From Criblamydia sequanensis CRIB-18 (GTDB lineage: Bacteria; Chlamydiota; Chlamydiia; Chlamydiales; Criblamydiaceae): DNA of 33,216 nucleotides. The notes under the pieces are model-generated. The model worked only from the letters and a program-made list of their open reading frames with translations. It was not told the DNA's origin and did no database searches. The translations under genes were made by a program, and so were the position numbers. The stretch spans positions 1 to 33,216 of the forward strand of contig NZ_CCEJ010000006.1 of the NCBI RefSeq assembly GCF_000750955.1, read 5' to 3'. Shown here piece by piece: positions 15,954 through 24,008 of the stretch; positions within the stretch are counted from its first letter, which is position 1, and each line of letters begins with the position of its first letter.

Positions 15954-16640
15954 ATGAAGATCTTGATGGTGATGACGTCTCATGATCAATTAGGAAATAC
16001 CGGAAAAAAGACCGGCCTTTGGCTCGAAGAATTTGCTGCGCCCTATTATGTTTTCAAAGATGCAGGCATTAACCCCACTTTAGCTTCCCCAAAAGGAGGA
16101 AAGCCTCCCATAGATCCAAAAAGTGATTTACCGGAAAACCAAACGCCTGCTGTAACGCGATTTAAAAACGATGAAGAAGCAAAAAAAGCATTCGCACATA
16201 CGGCTAAGCTAGAAGATATGCGCTCAGAAGATTTTGACATGGTATTTTATCCAGGCGGTCATGGCCCCATGTGGGATCTTGCGGAAAGTCGAGATTCGAT
16301 TGCCCTCCTTGAATCGTTCTATAACGCCGGAAAATTGATGGCTTTAGTATGCCATGCCCCGGGAGTGCTTCATAGAGTGACCTACAAAGGCGAACCTCTT
16401 GTAAAGGGTAAGCGCGTCACAGGTTTTACAAATAGCGAAGAAGAAGGAGTTCATCTTACAAAAGTGGTCCCCTTTCTCGTCGAAGACGAGCTAAAACGTT
16501 TAGGCGCAGACTTCCAAAAACAAAAAGATTGGCAAAGTTTTGTTGTAGTTGATGGCCATCTTATCACAGGTCAAAATCCCGCCTCTTCCACCGAAACTGC
16601 AAAAACTTTGATTGAACACTATCAGAAGCACAAAAAATAA
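15954..16640 (+). CDS. DJ-1/PfpI-family protein (HchA/Hsp31-like class I)
   Basis: A 228-residue protein of the DJ-1/PfpI superfamily. The nucleophile elbow is LVCHAPGVL with Cys133 followed by His134, and the N-terminal acidic residue is in GLWLEEFAAPYYVF (Glu25/26). FYPGGHGPMWDL and GQNPASSTETA are typical of the Hsp31/YDR533C-like branch, whose members are glyoxalases III or protein/nucleotide deglycases and stress chaperones. The open frame runs to 15915, but the ATG at 15954 is chosen because GAAAGGAA lies upstream and the fold begins with MKILMVMTS. It is probably a stress protein in the cytoplasm. It stands alone, at the right end of the accessory stretch. Confidence 0.88.
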   Translation: MKILMVMTSHDQLGNTGKKTGLWLEEFAAPYYVFKDAGINPTLASPKGGKPPIDPKSDLPENQTPAVTRFKNDEEAKKAFAHTAKLEDMRSEDFDMVFYPGGHGPMWDLAESRDSIALLESFYNAGKLMALVCHAPGVLHRVTYKGEPLVKGKRVTGFTNSEEEGVHLTKVVPFLVEDELKRLGADFQKQKDWQSFVVVDGHLITGQNPASSTETAKTLIEHYQKHKK

Positions 16641-16902
16641 GTAAACTATAAGCTCGTCTATAGAAAGACATTAACGGCGAATAGGACCCGGTTCAAGAAT
16701 TGCTCTTCGTAAAGGCGGGACTAGTGAAACAATTTTTCTGAAAGAATTAGAGCTTTTCCGAGCAGTTTGGCAAAACACAAAATAAGTTCTTTGAAGATCA
16801 ATCCGAGCTCTTCTTTTTGTTGGTTATCAAAAAAACATTTGATTGCCTTTTTATGGCTCTGACTTTAATAAGGTGGTATTTCTATCAACATGAGATAACG
16901 CG
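16641..16902. other. Gene-free spacer
   Basis: A 35-codon open stretch (about 16678-16785, ...RIGPGSRIALRKGGTS...) has no start codon or recognised homology and may be a gene remnant. Nothing else is seen before the start of the beta-helix gene, which has GAGATAACG before its ATG. Confidence 0.3.
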
Positions 16903-18309
16903 ATGAAGACAATCTATCTAACCTTAAGTCTACTTCTATTTATTTTTCAGGTTAAGGCCTCGGATAATGAAATCGTCATTCGTGAAATTCCACCAAGCGG
17001 CATTACGATCAATTCCCCCGGAACCTATGTCTTTGGAAACGACATCACGTGGAGCCCGAGCGGAAATGGCCAAGCCATTTTAATTGAATCCTCCGATGTG
17101 ACCCTTGACCTTAAGCACTATCAACTTACAAGTGAAACCACCTCTTTTAACACAACCGGCATCGTAGCTTTATTATCACAAAATCTGACCATAAAAAACG
17201 GTACGATTGCAAACATGGCTTATAGAGGCATTGACTGCACCGCCTGCACCAACATTATAATCGAACATATCACAGTAGATGGGCTGAATATTGAAAATAC
17301 AGCTGTTTATACAGTTCCTGTCGGCATATTAGTCAGCGCTTCTAGTGTCGCCTACGTACATAAATGCCACGTAAAAAATATTAATGTAAAAACGGGATCT
17401 TGCGCAGCGATTCAAATGACAGGAACCTATAACTCTAGAATCTGGGATTGCCATATCTCAAATTTGTTGAATAGAGACGGAGCTTGTACCGGAATAGGCC
17501 ATGTGCTTTGCGATTTAGCGGACGTAAAATCATGCAAGCTAGATGGAATCAAAAGCGAGTTTATAGACAACCTTAACACTGAAGGCCATACAGCGATTGG
17601 CCTTATTCCCTTTATTTCAACTAACCTATGGCTAAGGGATTGTAAAATTTCAAATATTACGGGTTGTTGCGATGATGCCCATGGAATTAGCGTCTTTGAA
17701 TGCACCAATGCCGTTGTAAAAAAATGCAAGGTATTCAGCGTCTTAGATGGAGCAGGACCTGCCAAAACAGGGGCAAAAGCGACAGGAATTGAAGTTTACG
17801 GCTCTGATGTTCAGGTAAAAGAATGCTCTGTAAATTTCATCTCGGCAATTAACCCGCAAGACAAGCAAGCTACAGGCTTTAGCGTTGCACAAGGTTCTAA
17901 CACAAAATTCATAGATTGCCATGCCAAAAATGTTAAAGTTTATAATGAATTTGGCTTTGAAGATATTACAAAAGGCAACGGAACCGGGTTTGGCTGGGCG
18001 CCCGATCCAAGAATCATTGAGCCGGCAGTCAATATCCTCTATCAAAATTGCTCTGCAAAATATTGCCAGGTAGGGTTTGATACTTGGTTTCATATCGATT
18101 CGATTTGGGATAATATTTATTCAAAATGCAACGACATAGATTTTTTAAGCCAGGATGATTCTGCCGAAAGAACTCTTTCTTGCGATGCCTGTTCTGAATG
18201 CGGCTGCACTTTTCCGGGTTGTTACCCTGACCCCTTTTCCATCACTATCAATAATGTGGCGAGCAATAACCACCTCCTAAAAATTAAAGTAGAAAGATGC
18301 GATCCTTAA
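16903..18309 (+). CDS. Secreted right-handed parallel beta-helix protein
   Basis: A 468-residue exported protein. Residues 1-19 are a Sec signal peptide (MKTIYLTLSLLLFIFQVKA). From about residue 60 to 380 the chain shows short repeats of the parallel beta-helix type: hydrophobic triplets in patterns like NLTIKNGTI, NIIIEHITVDGL, SRIWDCHISNL, NLWLRDCKISNI and NAVVKKCKVFSV, a stacking N/C position recurring each 20-25 residues. It is unusually rich in cysteine, with a C-terminal cluster (CDACSECGCTFPGC). Such proteins are pectate-lyase-like enzymes, adhesins or passenger domains; no autotransporter barrel is present and no catalytic site is evident. A surface or secreted role with disulfide stabilisation is likely. 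Confidence 0.75.
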   Translation: MKTIYLTLSLLLFIFQVKASDNEIVIREIPPSGITINSPGTYVFGNDITWSPSGNGQAILIESSDVTLDLKHYQLTSETTSFNTTGIVALLSQNLTIKNGTIANMAYRGIDCTACTNIIIEHITVDGLNIENTAVYTVPVGILVSASSVAYVHKCHVKNINVKTGSCAAIQMTGTYNSRIWDCHISNLLNRDGACTGIGHVLCDLADVKSCKLDGIKSEFIDNLNTEGHTAIGLIPFISTNLWLRDCKISNITGCCDDAHGISVFECTNAVVKKCKVFSVLDGAGPAKTGAKATGIEVYGSDVQVKECSVNFISAINPQDKQATGFSVAQGSNTKFIDCHAKNVKVYNEFGFEDITKGNGTGFGWAPDPRIIEPAVNILYQNCSAKYCQVGFDTWFHIDSIWDNIYSKCNDIDFLSQDDSAERTLSCDACSECGCTFPGCYPDPFSITINNVASNNHLLKIKVERCDP

Positions 18310-18365
18310 TTTTAATTTCTAACTGATGAAGCCTTAAGTAGGATTTTAAGTCTGGAGTTTTTTTC

Positions 18366-20093
18366 ATGAAATGGAATGTCAAAATGAAAATCGCCGCGGG
18401 ATTTGCATTCGCGCTTTTGATGTTAATCATAATCGGCTTAATTTCGCTTCGTAGTACAATCATACTTATCGATACATCCAAGCAAGTGACTCGTTCCTAT
18501 GATATCCTTGGGACATTAAACACCTTACTTTCCAATCTTAAAGATGCAGAGACCGGTCAAAGAGGGTTTATTATTACAGGACGATCAAGCTATCTAGAGC
18601 CCTATCTTAAGGCTAAAGAACAAGTGGACCAAAATATAATGACTCTTAAAGAGTTGCTATCTGAAAATCAAAAGCAAAAGCTTGATAGGCTTGAAAGCTT
18701 GATTTACGATAAATTTGAAGAACTTCATGAAACCATTGAAGTTAGAAAAAATGACTCTAAGGGATTTGAAGAGGCTCGTCAAATTGTGCTCACCGATTCC
18801 GGCAAAGTAGTCATGGATGAGATTCGGAATCTCTTAAACCAGATAGAAGCCGAAGAAAATAATTTACTTCGCGAACGAACCGAAAAAGCTCATGCAAACG
18901 CCCAAAGAAGCCTTTACTTTATCGTTATAGGAACCATCATCACCTTCATTAGTTTATTTGCAATTACTTATCTTTTGACACGTAATATTTCAGATCCCCT
19001 TAATGAAATTTCAAAATTTGCGGGAAAAATTTCTGAAGGAGATTTAAACGTCAAACTTCTTAATAATAATCGATTTGATGAAGTGGGTTTGCTTACTCAA
19101 TCCTTTAACCACATGACCAAATCTTTAAAAGAGATGGCGGATGTTGCAACCCAGATTGCTTCAGGTGACCTTAGAGTATCCATTAAGCCGCAGTCTAATA
19201 AAGATGTGCTTGGAAATGCTTTTTTATCCATGGTCGACAGTTTAAGGCATATGACAAAAGAGCTCTTGGATGCCATTAATATTTTAGAATCTTCCGTTAC
19301 AGAAATAGTTTCATCCACCGGCCAATTAACCTCAATTGCCAACGAAATAGCCATGGCTATAATGCAAACCACAACAGCAATCGAGGAAATGCATCAAACG
19401 GCACAAATTTTTAATCAACGCGCCAAACAAGTTACTGAAGAGTCAGAGCAAGCAATACAAACCTCGGAAAGCGGTGTTAAATCAGCTGAAAACGTAGTCA
19501 TAGGCATGAATCGTATTAAACAACAAACCGATGCTATTTCCACAAGCATGAATCAGCTTTCCCTTCAAAGCCAGTCTATTGTAAAAATTATCGATACGGT
19601 TGAGGAATTGTCCTCTCAATCCAAATTGCTCTCAGTTAATGCGTCTTTAGAAGCTTCGAAAGCCGGTGATCATGGAAAGGGTTTTCATGTGGTGGCACAA
19701 GAAATGAAACGATTAACAGAACAATCAGAGGTCGCGACAAAGCAAGTGCGTACCATCCTTAACGATGTTCAGAAAGCTATCCAATCTGCTGTTGCGGCAA
19801 CTGTTGAAGGAGGCGATGTGATTAACGAGGGGGTCAGGCAAACTGAAATAGCCGAAAACTCCATTCAAGCGCTTGCTTTAACAGTATTTGAGGCCGCTAA
19901 AGCCTCTACCCAAATAGAGAATTCTTCTGAACAACAATTGAAAGGGATCGAACAAATGGCCCTTGCCATAAACAGCATAAAAGACTCTACCGATAAAAAT
20001 TTGTCCTGTGCAACCCTTTTGGAAACCTCAGGAAAAAATCTTAATGAACTAGGAGATCAACTCAAAAAAATGGTCGATTCCTACAAAGTGTAA
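18366..20093 (+). CDS. Methyl-accepting chemotaxis protein (CHASE3-HAMP)
   Basis: A 575-residue chemoreceptor. Transmembrane helices lie at about 8-28 and 182-204. The periplasmic part contains the CHASE3 signature DAETGQRGFIITGRSSYLEPY (60-80). One HAMP domain follows the second helix (about 205-257) and a second HAMP-like unit is suggested at 258-300 (MADVATQIASGDLRVSI). The cytoplasmic signalling hairpin has its tip at about 422-442 (LLSVNASLEASKAGDHGKGF), the CheA/CheW-binding part, matching the MCP consensus well. No chemotaxis or flagellar gene is in the window. A GGAG site precedes the ATG. In a non-motile obligate intracellular lineage its output would be unclear; it might feed a CheA-type kinase or a secretion or contact response. 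Confidence 0.92.
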   Translation: MKWNVKMKIAAGFAFALLMLIIIGLISLRSTIILIDTSKQVTRSYDILGTLNTLLSNLKDAETGQRGFIITGRSSYLEPYLKAKEQVDQNIMTLKELLSENQKQKLDRLESLIYDKFEELHETIEVRKNDSKGFEEARQIVLTDSGKVVMDEIRNLLNQIEAEENNLLRERTEKAHANAQRSLYFIVIGTIITFISLFAITYLLTRNISDPLNEISKFAGKISEGDLNVKLLNNNRFDEVGLLTQSFNHMTKSLKEMADVATQIASGDLRVSIKPQSNKDVLGNAFLSMVDSLRHMTKELLDAINILESSVTEIVSSTGQLTSIANEIAMAIMQTTTAIEEMHQTAQIFNQRAKQVTEESEQAIQTSESGVKSAENVVIGMNRIKQQTDAISTSMNQLSLQSQSIVKIIDTVEELSSQSKLLSVNASLEASKAGDHGKGFHVVAQEMKRLTEQSEVATKQVRTILNDVQKAIQSAVAATVEGGDVINEGVRQTEIAENSIQALALTVFEAAKASTQIENSSEQQLKGIEQMALAINSIKDSTDKNLSCATLLETSGKNLNELGDQLKKMVDSYKV

Positions 20094-20120
20094 GGCTTTA
20101 AAAAAGGCATCATAAAAAGA

Positions 20121-21170
20121 TTATGTGCGATTAGATATTTCTTGCATTGAATATTCTTTCGCAAGCCAATCTAGAGCAGGCTGAAGATCGTCCCTATATT
20201 TCTTAATTATCTCAGAAATAAGGACTAAACCTTTGGCGCCATTTGTAAAAATAATAATTCCAGAATTATTGTTCTTGGATCCTATAATAAAACTTTTAAA
20301 TCCTCCGTTATCTCCCCAATGCCAAAATGAATTCCCATTTTTCGTGGACTGAATTCCCCATCCCAAACCCCATGAAACTGACTTTGAGAGATTTCCTGTA
20401 TAATGATTAATCGAACTAATCCCCCCTTCATGCACTTTAATATGTGGCATTAACATTTCGCGTGCCATTTCCGAACCCAGGCCCTTTCCTACTAATATGG
20501 CTATAACAAATTTCGCATAATCAAGTGCCGTCGTATGCAAAGTAAAGGCCGCATTTTGAGGTGCGTCCGTTTGCGTTTCATCCCGACTTCCGTCAGCTTT
20601 GTGAGCTGCCGCTTTTTTATTATTATTACACCAAATGTAAGAGCTATGTTCCATTCCGAGAAAATTAAAAACATTTTTTTGCATATATTCTTCTAAAAAC
20701 AACCCCGAAATATGTTCTATTACCTTTTGCAAATATAAATAACCCTCCCCTGAATAGCCAAATCTTTCGCCCGGCTGAAAATAAATTTTTAAAGATTCGT
20801 TTTTTTGCCTCCAATTGGGAAAACCTGTCGTGTGGGCTAAAACCATTCTCGCTGTAATAGAATTGATTCTTTCATCCTTTGTTATATCGGGATTGCAAAA
20901 GTATTCAACAAGTGGCTTATCTAAATCTATTTTGCAAGCCTCTACTAACTTTAAAACTCCATATGCGAAGACGGGTTTACTAAGAGAGGCAGCTTCAAAT
21001 ACTGTACTTTCATCAATCGGATTTTTACTCTCAACATTCTTTACACCCAATTCAATATGCATTGTAGTTATTGCTTTCTCTATGATCACAAGAGAAAGAC
21101 CAGGGACATTATTTTCTTTCATTAAAGCTTCAAGTTCACTTTTAATCGGGAAGCTTTGCATTACCTTCAT
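20121..21170 (-). CDS. Class C beta-lactamase-like serine hydrolase, no signal peptide
   Basis: A protein of about 349 residues (start at ATG 21170, preceded by AGG; an upstream ATG at 21185 would add MLGNP). It belongs to the serine beta-lactamase/penicillin-binding-protein superfamily: SxxK is SLSK in FEAASLSKPVFAYGVLKL, the second motif is YSG in GYSGEGYLYL, and HWGDNGG replaces the KTG box. There is no signal peptide, so it appears cytoplasmic, unlike true beta-lactamases. Esterases, D-amino peptidases and LACTB-like enzymes share this pattern. The substrate is unknown. It converges with the MCP gene and is divergent from the amidohydrolase. Confidence 0.82.
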   Translation of the reverse strand: MKVMQSFPIKSELEALMKENNVPGLSLVIIEKAITTMHIELGVKNVESKNPIDESTVFEAASLSKPVFAYGVLKLVEACKIDLDKPLVEYFCNPDITKDERINSITARMVLAHTTGFPNWRQKNESLKIYFQPGERFGYSGEGYLYLQKVIEHISGLFLEEYMQKNVFNFLGMEHSSYIWCNNNKKAAAHKADGSRDETQTDAPQNAAFTLHTTALDYAKFVIAILVGKGLGSEMAREMLMPHIKVHEGGISSINHYTGNLSKSVSWGLGWGIQSTKNGNSFWHWGDNGGFKSFIIGSKNNNSGIIIFTNGAKGLVLISEIIKKYRDDLQPALDWLAKEYSMQEISNRT

Positions 21171-21347
21171 TGGATTGCCTAGCAAAAAATAAAATTTTAA
21201 TTCATCGTATTTTATCCTTTATTTTGAATAATATTCATTCACTATCTTTCGATTCCATTCGAAGACAAAAATAGATGCTATGAGTTTATTGATTTAAAAA
21301 ATTATTTAACCTATAGATAATTTTTTTACGGCTTCTTAAGGACAATA

Positions 21348-22304
21348 ATGAAAAAAATAGCACTCGAAGAGCATTTTATTACCCCTGAATTGCTTCCGGA
21401 TACTCAAAAAATAGATTTTTCCGCGATGGATCCAAAGCAAGCAGAAGATTTTCAGATCCGTTTATTGGATTTCGAAGATTTACGGATCAAAGCCATGGAT
21501 GAAGCCGGCGTTGAAATTTCTGTGCTTTCTTTAACAGACCCAGGGATTCAAGGAATAAAAGATACGAAAAGTGCAGTCGCAGCGGCTTCTAAAACCAATG
21601 CATTTTTAGCAGAAAAAATTTCCAAAAACCCTAAACGCTTTCGTGGCTTTGCCTGTCTTGCTATGCAAGACCCCATGTCTGCTGCAAATGAGCTTGAACA
21701 TTGCGTTAATCAATATGGATTTCTTGGAGCTTTGATTAATGGCCAAACGCTAGGCTCCTACTTGGATGAAGAGAAATTCCTTCCTTTTTGGAAAAAAACA
21801 GAGGAGTTGAATGTCCCTATTTATTTGCATCCCGGAAACCCTTTGCATGTTTCTGAAAGCTATAAAAACCATCCTGAACTTGATGGGCCAATTTGGGGTT
21901 GGACAGCAGAAACTGCAACCCATGCTCTTCGCTTAGTATTTTCAGGTCTTTTCGATAAATTTCCTAAAATACAGGTAATTTTAGGGCATATGGGAGAGAC
22001 TCTCCCCTACCTTTTATGGCGTATTGATAGTCGATGGGGAATCCTAAAGAAGCAAAAAGAATTAAAAGAACTCCCTTCTCAATACTTAAGAAATAATTTT
22101 TATGTGACAAGTTCCGGAATGTGCTCCAATGGCCCCCTTTTGTGCGCTCTTCAAGAGCTTGGTGAAGATCGAGTGATGTTTTCTATAGATTACCCTTATG
22201 AATCCTCAAACACAGCTTCACAATTTATTGAAAAAGCGCCGATGGATAAAAAAGCATTGGAAAAAGTCTGCTATAAAAACGCGGAACAACTTTTGAAGAT
22301 ATAA
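21348..22304 (+). CDS. Amidohydrolase-2 family, dihydroxybenzoate/resorcylate decarboxylase-like
   Basis: A 318-residue metal-dependent enzyme of the ACMSD/gamma-resorcylate decarboxylase group of amidohydrolases. The N-terminal ALEEHF supplies a Glu and His metal ligand (E8, H9 or E7), YLHPGNP supplies His161, GHMGETLPYLLWR carries His214 and Glu217, and FSIDYPYE carries the conserved Asp281. Enzymes of this type remove a carboxyl group from aromatic acids or hydrolyse C-C bonds without redox. The natural substrate here is unknown. Length is typical. It is followed after 42 bp by the sulfatase gene in the same direction, so cotranscription is possible. Confidence 0.82.
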   Translation: MKKIALEEHFITPELLPDTQKIDFSAMDPKQAEDFQIRLLDFEDLRIKAMDEAGVEISVLSLTDPGIQGIKDTKSAVAAASKTNAFLAEKISKNPKRFRGFACLAMQDPMSAANELEHCVNQYGFLGALINGQTLGSYLDEEKFLPFWKKTEELNVPIYLHPGNPLHVSESYKNHPELDGPIWGWTAETATHALRLVFSGLFDKFPKIQVILGHMGETLPYLLWRIDSRWGILKKQKELKELPSQYLRNNFYVTSSGMCSNGPLLCALQELGEDRVMFSIDYPYESSNTASQFIEKAPMDKKALEKVCYKNAEQLLKI

Positions 22305-22346
22305 CGAATGACTTTTGCTAACCTTTAAAAAAAACAAGGAATTAAT

Positions 22347-24008
22347 GTGTCTATAAAAAATTGTATTTTTAATCCATTCGTTCATATCTCAACTTGTTTT
22401 TGGATATTTTTTTTATCCCTGATAGCAACGGGATGTGCGACGCAAGAAAAACCCGAGGCTAATAATTCCAAACCCACTATTTTAAAAAATGGCAAGAAAC
22501 CAAATATTATAGTAATTCTAACCGATCAAGAGAGATACCCGACCCATTGGCCTGAAGGCTGGGCTGAAAAAAATCTTATTTCAAATAATCGTTTAAGTAA
22601 AAACGGGATCTTTTTTACAAAAGCCTATACAGCAGCTTCTGAATGCACTCCAAGTAGAGCCGTTTTAACCACAAGCGAGCATTACCCGATTAATAAAGTG
22701 CCAAGCACCCCTTCAAAAACAGGGCTTCCTTCAGGGGATGAGCTTATGGATATCGGATCATTGCTTAAAAAGCATACCGAATATGATGTCGTTTGGAAAG
22801 GCAAGTGGCACTTAAGCCCTCCTCTAAAGGGAGGGTATAATTGGACGGAAAAGGATATCGCTAATATTCAAGAAAAATACGATCTTTATGGATGGACGCC
22901 GCCGGATGCCGGCAATGCCATTATGGAAATTGAAAAGAATGTTGACGGAACCTTTTTTGATGGCCTTTCAACTTTAGGCGGCGGATATGCAAATAATGAC
23001 TTCCGCTATTTATACGGCTCTCTAAAAAAAACACCTAAAGAAACTCCCGGATGGGGAGAAGGCATACTGGACTATTTAAAAAAAGCAGCAGCTAAAGATT
23101 CAGAGGAAAGAAAGCCCTTCTGTCTTTTTATTTCGCTTGTCAATCCTCATGATGTTTGGGTCTACCCGACTTCCTTTGAAAAAGCAGGTTATAAAAAGGA
23201 AGATTTTGCAAATATGGGAATAGACCTTCCTCCCAACTTTAAAGATGACCTTAAAACAAAACCCTCTGTGCAGCTTAAAGCTCGTGAAGCGTACAACAAA
23301 CAGTCTCCTTTAAACGGGCCTCAAGCTGAAAAAGAATATGTGAATTTTTATGCTTATTTAAATAAAAAAATCGATGAAAGTATCGTCAAAATCTTAGATA
23401 CCCTCGACGAAACCGGCTTGACAGACGATACGATTATTATTAGAACCGCAGATCATGGCGAACTTGGTTTATCGCATGGAATGAGAGAAAAAGCTTATAC
23501 CGTCTATGAAGAAATGACCCATATCCCTTTGATTATTTCTAACCCCCAATTATTTCCAAACCCGAAAACTACGGACGCATTTTATTGCCATTTAGACTTG
23601 CTTCCAACAATTGCCGAGCTTACAGGCGTTCCGGAATTTGCTCAATATGGCAAAGGAGTCAGCATTGTCCCGATCCTTAATAACGAAGTGGAATCGGTTC
23701 AAGACTCTATTCTTTTTACCTATGATGACAACTTCTTTTTACCGGAAGATGTTCCGGGCGGGCATATTCGCGCTATTCGAAAAGGCGATTGGGTCTATGC
23801 TGTGTATTATTCAGCAGACGGCAGCCATTTTGAGTATGAAATGTATGATCTAAAAAATGATCCGGGGCAGCTTCACAATCTTTTATATAAAGATGTCTCT
23901 CCTGAAAATGCAAGCCAAGCGAATAAGCTCCATCGGGATCTTAAAGAAAAGATAGATCAAGCAGAAGCTTTACCTGTAGGCTTCCCTTGGCCTGAGAAAC
24001 CTTTTTGA
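22347..24008 (+). CDS. Lipoprotein sulfatase (formylglycine-dependent type)
   Basis: A 553-residue sulfatase. The start is GTG at 22347 with AAGGA eight bases upstream; the ATG at 22345 is followed at once by a stop in its own frame. Residues 14-30 form a lipoprotein signal with ATGC and Cys30 as the lipid-modified residue. NIIVILTDQER has the metal-binding Asp60. CTPSR (Cys100 to Arg104, CTPSRAVLTT) is the sulfatase signature in which Cys is converted to formylglycine. KGKWHL and TADHGELGLSHG supply further active-site residues. The substrate may be a sulfated glycan or small ester in the periplasm or outside. A maturation enzyme (FGE or anSME) must be coded elsewhere, as none is in the window. 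Confidence 0.88.
   Translation: MSIKNCIFNPFVHISTCFWIFFLSLIATGCATQEKPEANNSKPTILKNGKKPNIIVILTDQERYPTHWPEGWAEKNLISNNRLSKNGIFFTKAYTAASECTPSRAVLTTSEHYPINKVPSTPSKTGLPSGDELMDIGSLLKKHTEYDVVWKGKWHLSPPLKGGYNWTEKDIANIQEKYDLYGWTPPDAGNAIMEIEKNVDGTFFDGLSTLGGGYANNDFRYLYGSLKKTPKETPGWGEGILDYLKKAAAKDSEERKPFCLFISLVNPHDVWVYPTSFEKAGYKKEDFANMGIDLPPNFKDDLKTKPSVQLKAREAYNKQSPLNGPQAEKEYVNFYAYLNKKIDESIVKILDTLDETGLTDDTIIIRTADHGELGLSHGMREKAYTVYEEMTHIPLIISNPQLFPNPKTTDAFYCHLDLLPTIAELTGVPEFAQYGKGVSIVPILNNEVESVQDSILFTYDDNFFLPEDVPGGHIRAIRKGDWVYAVYYSADGSHFEYEMYDLKNDPGQLHNLLYKDVSPENASQANKLHRDLKEKIDQAEALPVGFPWPEKPF

Noticed and set aside
20121-21170. Annotation as a true beta-lactamase conferring resistance
   Set aside because: No signal peptide, YSG instead of YxN and HWG instead of KTG; an esterase or peptidase role is at least as likely.
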